The notes: generated from the sequence alone by a model not told the origin. A DNA stretch of 64,000 nucleotides from Cherax quadricarinatus (GCF_038502225.1 NC_091308.1:22421614-22485613), one strand, 5' to 3'. Shown: positions 11,111 through 24,230, counted from the stretch's first letter. Numbers and translations are program-made.

Positions 11111-11475
11111 AATATTTTATGAATTGGCAGAATTTAAAGCATCACTGTTCTTTATTCTCTCCTGAGTACCACACCTGCCCTTCAATTTTCTTTCTCTTCT
11201 ACTCTCTAGATTTTATGGTAATACCATGTAAGTGTTTCACATCTTTTAGGGTACAAACATCAACTTCAGTGATGCAGTCCTCTTGTTGTACAGTCAAACC
11301 CAGAATTCACATATTTTGTAATCCCAAAATTTTGATTATACATTTTTACTGAAGATGATTTAATGGAGAGCTCTGGTTATTCATATCTTTTCTTGGTGCT
11401 TATCATTATTTTGCTTGGTGCAAGACTTTTGAATTGAAAATTTACTGTAGGATTTAATTCTTATGAATGTTAATA

Positions 11476-11678
11476 CAGTGGACCCCCGGTTAACGATATT
11501 TTTTCACTCCAGAAGTATGTTCAGGTGCCAGTACTGACCGAATTTGTTCCCATAAGAAATATTGTGAAGTAGATTAGTCCATTTCAGACCCCCAAACATA
11601 CACGTACAAACGCACTTACATAAATACACTTACATAATTGGTCGCATTCGGAGGTAATCGTTATGCGGGGGTCCACTG
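11476..11678. mobile_element. Short Tigger MITE (203 bp)
   Basis: Ends cagtggacccccggttaacg and ...gcgggggtccactg are inverted repeats flanked by TA. The same 203-bp element recurs at 28365-28567, 36748-36950 and 63307-63508. It is non-coding and presumably mobilised in trans by a pogo/Tigger transposase. Confidence 0.85.
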
Positions 11679-14040
11679 TATTAAGAAGATTTGGGCAATA
11701 TTTAAAGAGAGGGGTAAAAATGTGTAAATAATTTGTGTGTGAATTATGGGGCTTAACTGTATTCCTTGTTGTCTTGGTCTTCCTGGCTAGGGCTTTCATC
11801 ACACCATCCACCTTTCCCTCTCCCTTAACTTCACATAGTACAGTATACAGATTCCCTTTTTGTTGGTCTCATATCCTAACATTTTTCTATTCATACTAAT
11901 TTCACTCATAATTTCCTTCTCTTCCTAGTGTTAGTCATTTTTTCTGCTTTTTATTTAAAACTAAAAATAAAATAGGTTTTATATATAGTATATGAAGTTA
12001 CTTTAGATTAATGAGAAGCTGGAAAAATTACACTAGATAGTTTTTGTAAAGCTAGTTATAGGCAAAGCATTTTGGAACAGTGTGAGGCATCAAAATAGAT
12101 ACAGTTAAAATTAATTGTTCAGTGATAAATATTATACATAGAGAATTACCAAAAACTTATTTTGTAGATCTAAAAGTATATATTATACTATATCAAGTAA
12201 TGTAGGAATACAAAGCTTCCATTCTCTGTTGTACCTGTGTGATTTCCATATATCAAGTATAATATGTTCATTTATTTTTAACATAGAAAAAGTTCACACC
12301 CATCTCTAGTCTTTCTTGGAGCTTCTGTTTCCTATCTGTCTACACATTGAATAACTATGGACATGACACATTTCTTCATGCACTTTTCAACTACTCTCTT
12401 ATGTACTTTTAACATTTTCTTCCTTTTTATAAAGGTCTTTACTGCATTTACAATATTCCTCCTACTTGTTATACACTTGACACCCTCTGTGGTTACCTTC
12501 TTTTGTTGCCTTTCTCATGAGCTCCTCCACACTCAAGACTATATATAGTTGTCTTAATATTGTTATCTAATCCACTAAAATCTCCCCCTTTATTATAACT
12601 ATCTAGTTTTTCAACTTTTTTTATAGTTCATACTTTGTACTCTGATTCTTCCATTTTGTTCTCCATAGTTCTTACTCTACATTTGTTTTCTTTTTAGTAT
12701 ACAGTGATAGAATGGGACTTTTCCAATCTTCCAGTGACGTACCACTTTCCCAGAAATACTGGCAAAACTTCCACAGCCATTCCATTTTTCTGTCCGTTAT
12801 ATATGCAAAATAATTTTTGTATATTATCATTATTATTATTATTCATGGTCAGGGGACAGGGGAGGAGGTTAAACCTGTAGAAGTCATACCACATACACTC
12901 ATCCACTCCTCCTTTCCTATACATATTTAAATTTCAGCATTGACGGTTTTTAGCTCTTTACTAAATGCATATTCTGTTATTCATATTCAGTTATGTTGTT
13001 TCATATTAGCAATGGTAAAATGCTTTTATCAATGCTTAAAATGCTTTTATCAGTTTCATGCGACTCAGAATACCGTTTCTATCTCTTCTAATTACTGTTT
13101 TGGTAGTTAAAGAAATTCATAATTACCCTTAATATTGCCATTTATTTTTACCACCTTATTTTTACTGCATTTTCCAAAGATCATCCTATATTTAAATTAT
13201 TATTATTTTTTATACTGTATTAATCTTAAATATACTGTACTATACCTTTTACTTTTATAAATATGCAGTTCACTTTCCCACTTATTTTGTAATCAGGACC
13301 TGTTACCAAGTGATCTGTCCATTTCATCTTGCAAAATCTTTCCCTTCTACTCCTTTTTACAATTATTCACTCTCAGGCTTAGAGATCACTACCTATTCTT
13401 TTGTGCTTATTGACCAACTCGTTCATTCTTCTCAGTTTTTCAATTCTTACATCTTTGGAAAGGCACCATTGTCCTCTTAGCAGTCTGCCATATTCAGCAC
13501 TGTAGTAAGAGCAAATAATCCTATTAAATTTCACATGCAGTGTTATATATTTGTACTTAGATATGCTTTGCTTTACATTCTCATAAGCAGTTACTCTTAC
13601 CTGGTATTCCTTCTTTCACCATGTATATTTATTTGATATATCCTTATGTTTAAAAAATGTATATTTATGATATCTTCTTTTCATTATACACTCTTTGGTT
13701 TGAGGTCATTATTATTTGCACATGAGAATTGATCATTCTCATAGCCGAGTCCACTCCTACTATCCAGACTGTTTATCCCAGTCTTACACTAACTGTTTGG
13801 TATTATTCAAGTCTCTCACCCTTTCACTACTTTTTCTCCTATCATATTTATCCTATCCTATATCTTATCCTATCATAAAACCTATGGTACTTCACACAGG
13901 CACCTTGATTTATGTTATGAGAAGGCCCTTTAATACATCATATTATTCATTAATAAGCTAATTCCTTCTGTACCTCACTTAGTTTCTTACTCTTATTTTT
14001 TTAAACTACATACTGTGCCACTTATGTGCCACAGCTCACT
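11679..14040. other. No gene seen (2.4 kb)
   Basis: AT-rich sequence with many short frames and no recognisable domain or splice-bounded exon. A decayed repeat may lie near 13380-13560, but I cannot assign it. Confidence 0.4.
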
Positions 14041-14345
14041 GACATTTAACCTCCCATCTCTGAACACTTGCACCACTTTCGTTCCTCACTTATCCCTCTC
14101 ACATTCCACACAGCCATACGTGCCTGCCTTTGCTTTCTGGGACCCGGGCAGGCGCGGGCTCCAGATCCGAGGCTGTTTTGGCCTTTAGTGGGGAGAAGAT
14201 AGAGAAGATGGGTCCCCAGCCCAATCTCCTTCCCTTTTATCACAGGGGATACGGGGCTGTTTGCCCCACTGAGTGGTGGGCGATGGGGTCGCCACATCCC
14301 TACGCCCTCGCCACATCCCTACACCAAGGTGAAGACTATATATAT
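14041..14345 (-). mobile_element. Possible LINE 5'-end trace (endonuclease start)
   Basis: A GC-rich patch reads on the minus strand as ...RQARMAVWNVRGISEERKWC, reminiscent of the opening 'WNVRGxxxxxK' of LINE endonuclease domains. It is too short and decayed for confidence and could be chance or part of another repeat. Confidence 0.25.
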
Positions 14346-15661
14346 TGCTAAAACAATAATTAAAAATAAATCTGCACAGTAATGACATTAAGTTAGCACA
14401 CGAGTTAGGACAAAAAAAAGGCATTTACCACTATATCACATTGATACACTACAATTACCTATTTATGAAAATCTGCCTTACTGCCCAGAACCCTATTTGC
14501 TATATTACATTAATCTGCATCAGAATTAAAAAAAAAATCCTGTATTACCAACATACCAGATCTCTGTAAACACTCCATGTTCAACACTTTCCCAGTAATT
14601 ATTAGGTTGGCAAGTGTGGTATCTCTTCTAAGCATCCCTATCCTCACAGTGCTTATACTCTTTAATGCTGATATTTCTTCTTCATCTGTCCCTTGTTCAT
14701 GTACATTGTTCATCAGTCTGTAATCACCCATTCTGTCTGTCTCTTAAGCCCAGACCATCTAAGTACTCCAACTGATAGTTCATTTATATACTGTCTAAGC
14801 ATATGGTAAGGGAAATCACAAAACTCAGTTTGAAGTTGTAATATCATGTACTGAATATTTTGAAAATTTTGTATAAAACCAAAAGAAAAAAACTCTTAAA
14901 CTACGATATTAATGTCTAGTTTTTGTAATGTGTTATATAAGAAGTGGGAGAATAAAATGTTTAATTATGATGATCTAAAATATGACACATCAGAATGATG
15001 TGTCATATACTGTGTAACGGAAGGAAGACGATATAAGGTATATTTGCATTGGCTTTTCAAGAACTAAAAAAACCATAAGGGAATTTTTTTTTTAAATTTA
15101 TTTGGCTACCTATTCAGGATTTTAGGAATTTTGTAATTGGAAAATTTGCTATGATAGATTGACAGATTAATTTTTGCCTATTTATTTTCATATTTGCAGC
15201 TGCATAACTTCATCTTGTCAAAATAATTAATGTATGTTTTTGCAGTAGTGACTTGTATGGTACATAAATAGGTATTTGACAGTCATTGTTGTTGAGTAAA
15301 AATGATAGTATTTTAGTTGCTTCAGGAAATATCAACATTTGTCAGTATTACATTGGTAGATTACACTCTGCTTGTGTAAATATTGATTTGACTTTATATT
15401 TTCAACTAAGAAGTATACATTAATTGATTTGTAATTAAATATTGAAGTGTCTTTGCATGTATTACTTCTGTGTGGTTGATAATACCACAATTTTTCAACA
15501 AACTTGTTCAGTAAGTGCTGTTTGAAAGATTCTGAAATTGTACTGATAACATTCAATAATTATAGCACTGTATTATTAATGTATAAAAAATATTTTCTGC
15601 GTGTACCTAGACATTATATTAGTATGTTAATACTCAATAATTTTCCATTTCAATATTTCAG

Positions 15662-15725
15662 GGATACAAGACTGAAGCTGATGGAGCCCCGACCTGCAGC
15701 CCACATGGAGCGCCTGGCATCATAA
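15662..15725 (+). CDS. Candidate terminal coding exon of an unknown host gene
   Basis: A pyrimidine-rich tract (attttccatttcaatatttcag) gives a strong 3' splice site at 15660-15661. The following 60-80 bases are GC-rich, unlike the flanks, and end in a stop in two possible frames. One reads from 15663 (DTRLKLMEPRPAAHMERLAS, stop at 15723-15725). The other reads from 15662 (GYKTEADGAPTCSPHGAPGI and six more residues, stop at 15738-15740). The exon is followed by a long, low-repeat AT-rich region that fits a 3' UTR. If real, the sequence upstream is a long intron containing transposons. I recognise no protein family and cannot choose the phase, because no upstream exon is certain. It could also be a 3' UTR exon. 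Confidence 0.45.
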
Positions 15726-15740
15726 CTGTCCTAGCCTAGG

Positions 15741-18700
15741 AAGCCTCCCTCCTGGTTCCACAGATCAGATTTCCATCATTACAGGGTCAAGATGATAAAT
15801 TTTACAGGAGGAAAATTTTTTCTGTTGACCAAGTTTAAGCTAAAATCATTAAAGAGCAGAGACTGTTTCTTAATGTTGTACATTCATTCATAGTTAAAAT
15901 TTCATTAACAGCTGCAGGTGTACTCTTTAAATACAAACCAGACAAATTTAGAAAATTCTTAATTTACAATTGCATATATATATACATATATATATATATA
16001 TCAGTGCAACAATTGCCCCTGTTCTATTATATATGTTGGTATGGAACCTTCAGTGTTGTGGTAATTGGAGATAGAAGCCTATTTATTGGCTGAACTTAGG
16101 ATTTGCTGCATGCATTGAAAAATTGATGACAGTACCAATTTTTCTCTGCTTCATTTTTAAGTTTTAAGGGGGAAAAGGTTTGCTATGAACCTCTTACTTT
16201 TCAAAAACAAAGTTGAAATAAGGTTGAAGATGTTTCCAGTCTCAACTTATCAACAATGCTCTTTCAGAACAAACCCAGTTTAAATAGAAATAGAAGATTT
16301 AATAAGCTTATCATGCCACATGCTTGCTGTCACCTTGAAGCAATTTGTATGTATAACAACAGAAGAGGTCCAGGTTTTTGTCTCCACTGAATCCTTGGGC
16401 ATCAACAGTGTTCCCCTTGATAAGAAGCAATCTCAGGCAAGTCAAGGTGAATTTAGATTATTTATTCATTGTTCCTTGATTGTACCAAAGAATTCTAGTT
16501 CATCTAGGAACCCATACCAAAGGTCAGCAGCAGCAGCTCATTTGAAAGGGTAACAGCAAGCATGGGTATGCAGTAGGATAGAAGAAAATATTTTTTGAGT
16601 GTATGATATGCCAGATACAAGATGTGCTTCTGTAGTAGGTCCTGGCAAGCATTTGGGAGTGCAGATGATAATGGAGCTTTTCACTTTTTAACATGAAAAC
16701 AAGGTGCTGATATATATACAGCTGCACCTTGATTTTTTATGTTTACCAGTGTTTGAAATGTATAGTTTTAATTTGCATATCCTAAAAAATCTTTGGTGTG
16801 TCAGTTGAAATGAAGCTATGTTTATTGATAGCAATAAACCTTTAATTAATGAAATGACATAAACAAACAGATGTGTGCCACACAAGGATATCCTCCAATA
16901 TAATTGGTAGGTTGCAACCTTGTTTCTGCACTAGAGCAAGTCTCTTGTTAAGTAAGTGTGGCATACATCCGTCTTGTTCTTTGTAAATATTAACACTATT
17001 CTGCTAGTGTTAGAAAATATTGATTGTCCATATTTTTTGCCTCTATTCCGTTCCACTATTTCAGTCTTAGTTGTTGATGTTGACCATAATATGTATGAGG
17101 TACATATTAGCCAGTGGAGGCTGACTGTTTGACTAGGACTTGCCCTGCTACTCTCAGGTTACAATTGGTTAAGTATTTTATATTTTAATATTCAAAAATA
17201 TCTACATGTTCATTATAGATTTTTTTTCCCCCACGTGAAACTAGGCAGCCCATAATAATACGCCCAGCATTCAATTAAAGTAAATTTTTCACTGCAGCTT
17301 GTGAATATTCTTGCTGGTAAGGTAGGGCAAGTCCATAATATTGTCTCAGTTGCTGAATGTGGTATATAATATACATATCTGTTTTGTCATATTGTAGTAT
17401 GTATTCATCAGTGTTTGTTAGGAGGCATACACGTTTCTCATTAACTTTATCTTAATTGAGTTTTTGATATCCTGCTATGGGATTTTGAATTTTAAGAATA
17501 ATTAGGATGAGTGTTAAGCTTTAAGTGATGAACCTGTGTGCCCCTGCATGTAGGCTGGGGAACAGCAAACAAAAAGCTCTTGCTTTTGAATGCCCCTTGT
17601 TCCGCCTGCTGAATAAACCCCAGTGGTTATCATCAAGCTTAGTGGGTCATTTTCAAGTCTAGTCTGAGGAGATGCAGAATAGTTGTTGGTATCACCACTG
17701 CAGAAACAAGTAGCCTGTCCAGGAGTCTGTCTAAATTGTAATACATTTCTAGATTTGGATGTTGCTGAAGTTAATGGAAAAAATTGCTGTATTGTTGATG
17801 GAAAATAATTAAGTAGGGCTTCAAATTTCCTGGGCAGGCACTTCTTTTTGGTAGAAGACAGGAGGTCTCTGCTCAAGATAATGAAAGAAAGACAAGACAA
17901 AACAAAATATAATTGAGTAAGGCAGCCCTGACTCTTGTGCTCAGTATCCACTGTGATCTTACAGGTAACTTGATGTCCCTTCTGCTGCCTTGTGAGAAAA
18001 TGCCCACCTTCTGCACCTATGTATATGATCCTCAGTTTAGACTTGAAACTCTCGGCTTGATACTTCTCCGTCCATTTTGAAAACTGTAGCTGTTACGAGC
18101 TCAACAGGTGATGTTCTTTTAGTACATATCAGTAGGCAAGTAGATTTCAGGTGAGAAGGTGTTGCTATGGTGTCTATAGTTGGATGAACCATTCCGTAGT
18201 GTTTACAATTAGGACCCTTTGTGCTGTAGTTAATAACCAATAATTGTCTTTTTTTATTCCTTGTTTTTACAAAAAAACACAAAAAACTAAAGTAATAGAT
18301 TATGGATTCTTCTCATCTGAAACTCTGGCCAGTCGGCTTTTCTAGAGGGCCCTTGTTTACATATTCCATCTAATGGATATGTAAAAAAAAATAAAAAAAA
18401 ACACCAAAAAAAACCACATGACAAAACCAGTGGACAACCATTCCTTTCCTAGGTTAAAGTTTTACCTATTCTGTAATTAAGTAAGTGCCCTTTCTAGAAT
18501 TGTCCAACAATCTATGCCTTACAACAAGATAACGAAGCCATTTTCTAAGAAATATTCTGTTAGTAGTTTCAACAGATTACAGAACAATCCATTGGTTTTT
18601 GAAGGTTACTAGCTGTCGTTTCCATGTCATGTTCTGGACAATGTTTGTGTTTCAGTGAAGTTAATACTTATAAAGCATTGATAAAATTAATTTCTATTGC

Positions 18701-20680
18701 TGTGCTTACATTCCTTTCCCCAGTGAACAAAAGTTATGGGCTTGCTATAGCTTTTTATTTTTTGTAAGATTACATTCTATTTTTATTTTGATATGAAGGT
18801 CAGTAGCTTTGCTGCATTATGTAATTTTCCCTATATTATTGCCTACTAAGTGTGTTGTAGAGACAAGTGACCTTTAAATTGAACACTTTGCCAGTACATG
18901 TCTACCATCTCAAGAAAGGATACCTAGACTAGGTTGCTGGCACAGCCTTAGCTCGTACTCATGGGCTATAAGGTAATATTTTCTATGGCAATACTGTATA
19001 GTAAGCATGTCTTAAATTAAAATAATTTGCATTTTAATTTTGAGATTTATTTTTTCTTTCTAATTCAAGAATTTTATAGTTTTCTTCAATTAGATACCTA
19101 GCAATAATATTGGTTAGTTGGTTTGGTAGCCTGCAGCCCAGCCTAGATTGTCCTGTACCCAAACACACCAGTGGGCTTGTGTTGGCAATGTTATTCTAGC
19201 AGCAGACTAGGCTGTAGAAAAACCCCCCTGGCAGTGTAAATCAGTCTGTTATTGTTAAGGTTAAAAGTCATATAAAAAAGAATCTCATACAGCAAATCAG
19301 ATTTAAATTATAGTTTTGAAAAGGAGAATGTTTGATAAAAAACCTGCCCTAGTTTGCTGTCCACGTTACCTCAGTGAGAAAGAACGCTCTATGGAAAGAG
19401 ACCGGTTGCTAACTGCCCCTTGTATGGTTCTTCAAAGTTGGTATTTAGGTGGTTATCTTTCGTAAGTTATGAGTCTCGGCCTGAATTAATTTTTATTTTC
19501 CTATTTATGTACTGTACTTAGAAATAAAATGTCAATTCTGTGATGTTGCAATTAGTCTCTGGCAATCACTCAGATTATCACAAGAATATTGAGTTATTTT
19601 TTCCTGAAAAGGCAAGATATTTGTTCACTTCCTGAAGTGCTCCTAAACTGTACGAAAGAAAATTCTCAATGTTTGTCAAGTTACAAGAGGTCGGGCATTT
19701 CTCCAGATCTGAGACTATAAAACCAAAGTTAGTGTTTTGTTGGGTAATTGTTTTAAGTTTTACATTAAGTTTTATTTAAATGTAGGATATAAGTCCAGAG
19801 ATATTATAGAGGAATAATTACTAACCTTTTTTTGTCACTAAGCAGGTAGTTGCAACCAAGTGGAGTACTAGTCAGGTTAACACATTTTGTTGAGTACTGT
19901 ATGAGGATACCACTATGTGTACGACATTGTCATTATAACTATATCATTTCGTGTATAGGGTCCAAAGGAGGGGAATAAAAACTTATAGTGAAGAAAATGT
20001 GTTTTAATTGCCACAGGTTAGAGCAATGTAGGCAGTATGTCAGTGGCATATTATTATATTCGTGGGGAAAGCATTAAATCTGGAGTTGTCATACAGCACC
20101 TGGGTAATGGGAGATAATTGGGTTTGAGATATGAGACTGCGAGTTTAATTTGTAGGATCGAAAGCCCCCCCCCCCCCCCCTTACCAGCATCAAGGAACCT
20201 TAGTCATTGGCAGAAAAAAAATGCTGTACTGCTGTGATAATTTTAAATCTTTACTGTTAAATGTAGTCTTTTTAAAACTTTGTAGGTCAGTTTCACCAAG
20301 AATTGCAAAAATCTAAATTGTATTGCAATTTTGAAGCACTAAACTCATTAAGAGCCTAAAATATGCCTATCACTCAAAGTTTATTGAAAAAAAAAAAAAA
20401 TTAAACTAGAGGTTTTTAAACACTGCTGGAGCACTTTCACAACTAATTTTTTTTAACTGTCACTATTTACTCCCTTAAGGGTATAGTTTCTCACAAATAT
20501 GATGGATATAAAATTAAGCATAATACAGCATTTCTTAAGGGAAGGTCACATCACCCTTTGCAATACTTTCTTGAGCATCCTCATTGATGTTATAGTGTAA
20601 TTTTCTGCCTCCATGAGTTTGAGGGATCCACTGTGAGCAAAAGTATGTACTTCCCACCCCCCTGATCAGATTATTAATAT
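15741..20680 (+). other. Low-repeat region, possible long 3' UTR then intergenic DNA
   Basis: Unlike most of the window, this stretch has almost no recognisable transposons, fitting an exonic 3' UTR for at least part of its length. AATAAA motifs occur, for example near 16832 and 19523, and a TGTAAATA Pumilio-type motif near 16983. A minus-strand frame at 17514-17951 (145 codons) has no family features and is probably chance. A C run at 20166-20180 and an A run near 20388 are simple repeats. The end of the UTR cannot be fixed by eye. Confidence 0.4.
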
Positions 20681-20683
20681 AAA

Positions 20684-20880
20684 AAAGGAAGTGCTAAGCC
20701 ACAAGGGCTATACAGCACCCCTGATCAGAGATACCTTGATGCTGTTGAAAGGTGGAAGGAGGGTCTTGATCCAGGAAATAGAACCTATCCTTCCTGCAAA
20801 CTTGTTTGCTTCCTATTTCCCAGGCACTGTTTGACCCCCTATGGGATTATTACTTTCCCATGAACAATGCACTTACCAAC
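20684..20880 (+). mobile_element. Short retroposon, 'aagtgctaagccacaagggc' family
   Basis: It starts aagtgctaagccacaagggc, passes through 'cttgatccaggaaatagaac', and resembles the better copy at 26575-26735 and fragments at 21310-21350 and 21494-21595. Its members tend to end in 'tttagcacttccccattgat' plus ATA/AAT repeats. I recall it as a frequent decapod repeat. No coding capacity; whether a tRNA head exists is unclear. Confidence 0.5.
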
Positions 20881-21059
20881 TCTTGCTATATCTTATGCAT
20901 TTGAGAGCTGGGCCTGTAAGAGTAATTCACATTTGAAATTGTTTACACTTTTGAATTTACAGTACTGTGAAATTTCGATGTGTATTTGCTAAAATTACTT
21001 TCTTTATAACTCGTCTGACACAGCAGCACCATGGAATCTCGATACATAGAATATCTTAT

Positions 21060-21290
21060 ACTGCTTCAATGCTAAATCTCTGGTCCACCATATGGGCCTG
21101 ACCTACTTTCACTAGTGAGCACCCACATGTGATGATTTCAGCTGCTGCATCTTTCCATTTCTTTCACTGGCTCCAGTATAAAAGTCTCCGTCCTCATGCC
21201 TCTGTATTAGATTGATAAAGCCTGCTGTGCAGGTGAAACCTCTCTCAATAAAGATACCCAGGTGTTGCATGTGTCTCTTATTCATCATGG
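21060..21290 (+). mobile_element. Second Penelope-like tail with degenerate hammerhead-like core
   Basis: The layout matches the 9.2-kb segment: 'cctctgtattagattgataaag', then a stem-loop with arms CCTGC/GCAGG, then tgaaacc and 'tcaataaagatacccaggtg'. The first box is TTGATAA rather than CTGATGA, so any ribozyme here is probably dead. No coding sequence. Confidence 0.5.
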
Positions 21291-21309
21291 CAGTATATCT
21301 TTAAAAAAG

Positions 21310-21595
21310 CTTTATGACCCTTGTAGGTTTAGCACTTCCTTTTGATAATAATAATCATCTTTAATTATGATTCTTCATCAAGGTCAAGTACTTTTGCTAA
21401 AATTTAGAATTTTTTTAAATAGTCAAAACCTCAGGACTATTTATGGCTCTAAAAAATCTTGTAATTTAAAATCAGTGTTTCTGATTCTGTTGCATGTAGG
21501 TGTTACAAGGGAGTGTAAGATTTATACTTCCTCAGATCAATCACCTCCCATTTCCCAGGTGTTGTACCTTTATGGATTGAGCACTTCCCCATGAA
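21310..21595 (+). mobile_element. Fragments of the 20.7-kb short retroposon family
   Basis: Two partial copies end in 'gtaggtttagcacttccttt' followed by ataataat (21327-21356) and 'ggattgagcacttccccatg' (21575-21594). They are minor, truncated pieces. Confidence 0.45.
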
Positions 21596-21744
21596 TATGT
21601 AGCAATACCTACAGTAGGAAGATTTAAAAATGAATAAGTATTTGTCTTGCAAACAGTGTATGACGGAATTGTGAATGGTTAGTGACTGAAGAGAGAGCTT
21701 AACAAAGAGCAAAGATTTGTTAAGGGGATGTGTGGAGTCGAGTA

Positions 21745-22813
21745 TTAACCCTTTGACTGTCGAAAGGCCCAATCCTGAAGTGTCTCCTGGTGTCGCAAAA
21801 AAAAAAAAAAAAAAAATTATGAAATGATAGAGAATCTTTTCCCAGTTGTAATGACACCAAAAAAACGAAATTTGATGGAAAAATGATGGAATTACGCTCT
21901 CGCGAGGTTAGCGACCTCGGCGATATTTACGAATCAGCGATTTGGCCCACTTTGAGCCCTATTTTCGGCTAATTCCATTGTTCCAGTCGACCAAACTCAT
22001 AGCTATTTCTTTAGAACTACATTTTTTCAATCGATTGAGTACAAAAAACTGCCCACTTACCAATTTTAACTACCCAATAACATGGTCAGAAATTTGCAAT
22101 TTGGCCAATTTCACAAAAATTAAAAAATATGACAATTACAAAATAGGGTCCAGAATGAACAATGCAGACATTCCTGGTGCTAAAATAACATTTTCTTTGT
22201 TCATCAGTCATGTCTCCAGGCCCCTCTGATATTACTCTTGCTTTCTATTTTGGATTTTTATTCAAACAAAAAATATAAGATTTACTGTTATGCAGACTAA
22301 TGCAATATTGTAATTGTATAAATAATGTCAACCCATTCATGACTGCATATTAGAATGGCTACTTGGACATTTATTGGAAAATGACATCATTTGTTTACTT
22401 TTGAACATCAGCAAAAATCAAACATTTCCTCTACTTTGAGCTCCATTTCAAGGTTCTTTTCATAGTAAAACCAATCAAAATCACCTCTATTTCTATAATG
22501 TTTTCCATTCTATCAAATGAGACCAAGAAAACGAGAATACAACCATAAATACTATATGAAAATAGACCACAAAGTTGGCATTTTAATTAAAAAAAAAAAA
22601 CGATTGGAGTTTTTTTTTCTCTATGCATTGCGTGCTGCAGGATTTTTTTATATGGTGCACACTGACCACACAGACCCATTCTCTCGCATGTGGGCCTACC
22701 AGCGTTCTCCTGCTTGATTTGAAGCCGCTAGAATTTGTGAGTATACATGTATATACGTCAAAAACGGTGGCTCATAAGACGTACATATACGGCCAAAACA
22801 GTCAAAGGGTTAA
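21745..22813. mobile_element. piggyBac-type MITE, about 1.07 kb
   Basis: Both ends lie at TTAA: ttaaccctttgactgtc at the left and gacagt-like ...aacagtcaaagggttaa at the right form inverted repeats. TTAA target duplication and ends starting CCCTTT are typical of piggyBac elements. There is no transposase; short frames are not conserved between copies. Related copies are at 25492, 35056, 46233 and 54634. The right end abuts decayed CR1 sequence. Confidence 0.85.
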
Positions 22814-23240
22814 CACAACATTTTCATATCTAGACGCCTTATGAATTTCGTCCCATAGCAGCTTATTGCACTCCCTATTAAGGTTTGGGGGCCTATGTAT
22901 CACACCCAAAATTAATTTTTCATACCCCTCGAGAAACTGTAGCCAAATAGATTGTGTGTCTGATGTTTCTATTCTTATATCATGTCTAACACAACAAGTT
23001 AAATTATCTCTGACATACATCGCCACTCCACCACCCTTCCTGTTGACTCTATCAGTGTGGAATAGTATATAACCCTTTATGCTACATTCAGAAGGCATTT
23101 CTCTATCCTTCAAGTTGAACCAGGTCTCAGTTATAGCAATATCTATATTACCTGCACTTGCGAGTAATCTTAGTTTATCTATCTTGTCTCTTAGACTCCT
23201 ACTATTTGTATAGTATACCTTAAGGGAGCTAGTCACTCGT
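22814..23240 (-). pseudogene. CR1 LINE ORF2 endonuclease fragment
   Basis: On the minus strand a 144-codon frame carries the start of an APE-type endonuclease: YYTNSRSLRDKIDKLR, then AITETWFNL (with the catalytic Glu), GGGVAMYVRD and LILGVIHRPP. The family cleaves target DNA to prime reverse transcription. The frame is cut by the piggyBac MITE end at 22813, and the rest of ORF2 is not found beyond the MITE. It pairs with the ORF1 fragments at 23431-24230 as one CR1 copy. Confidence 0.8.
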
Positions 23241-23430
23241 TGCCTTCTACTATCTCTCTTTGTTGATCAGTTGCTTTGTCTTTATTAGGAACTTTATTTT
23301 GAATATTGTCTTTTAAACATCTCTGAGGCATCCTGGTAATATCTGCTGTTTCCAACAATAATACTGCAGCCTGATTGTTTCCCACAAACACCCATACCTC
23401 TATAATCAGTTTAAAGTCCTAGACAAGTCA

Positions 23431-24230
23431 TCAATGACCCACTCCAACCCCAGAGAGATGAACCCCATCCCTTGCATACATATCATATTTGCCATAGAAT
23501 TTGTCACAGTTATCAATGAATGGGATTGCAAGTTCCTTGCAGTACCTGTCTAGCCAGCAATTTATACCAATTGCCCTAGACATCCATTCATTGCCCACTC
23601 CCCTTCTAGACAAGATGCTACATATGATAGGGATCCCTCCCTTAGACCTGACTACTTCTATGGCTGACCTGTACTTATCCAGTAGCTCCTGTCTCCTGCC
23701 CTTCCCAATGTCATTTCCACCAGCACTAAGACAGATAATGGGCTTGTTCCTATTACCTGACATAATATTATCCAACCTGCTGGCTATGTCACCAACACCA
23801 GCTCCTGGGAGGCACACACTCTGTCTGACTTTTCTATGTTACAAAAAGCACGGTCCATTTATCTTACCTGAGAGTCTCCCACAATCAGAATATTCTTACC
23901 TTGATTAGCAGGGGAGTCAGAAATACCTTTAACCTCACTAACCACTGAAGTACACTTGTCTTGCAGAACAGAGAATCGATTTCCTACCTTCACATCTTCT
24001 TTATTAACCCTCCTTATCTTCCTTCTTCCTGAACTGTGAACCACTTGCCACTTAAAGCGGCTGCCACTTTCACTGGTGGTAAGCATTTCCTCCTTACCAG
24101 CACCGTCTATTTCACACTCACTGCCAAACACATCTAGGCGAATCTTCAGTCTCCTATTTTCCTCCTGAAGAAGTAGAACCTCCTTCTTCAACACTTTAAG
24201 TTGAGATTCTAAAACACTACAACAAGCCAT
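23431..24230 (-). pseudogene. CR1 LINE ORF1 with SGNH/GDSL esterase domain, frameshifted
   Basis: Translation on the minus strand starts at the ATG at 24230 (MACCSVLES). It begins with a leucine-rich coiled coil (LKKEVLLLQEENRRLK) and a basic linker, then the esterase block I NILIVGDSQVR, where the frame ends at 23859. It resumes in another frame (23817-23431) with block III LSAGGND and the C-terminal catalytic pair DGVHLS. The GDS serine, the GGND asparagine and the Asp-His pair are all recognisable. ORF1 esterase domains are a known property of CR1-clade LINEs. The frameshift makes this copy non-functional. Confidence 0.8.

Noticed and set aside
11584..11811. 75-codon minus-strand frame overlapping 11.6 kb
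   Set aside because: Runs across a non-coding Tigger MITE; the same stretch recurs in other MITE copies without a conserved frame.
17514..17951. 145-codon minus-strand frame in a low-repeat region
   Set aside because: No recognisable motif and no splice or start context; it opposes a likely 3' UTR and is compatible with chance.
22802..23236. A host endonuclease gene
   Set aside because: Motifs (YYTNSRSL, TETWF, GVIHRPP) are those of CR1 ORF2 and the frame is truncated.
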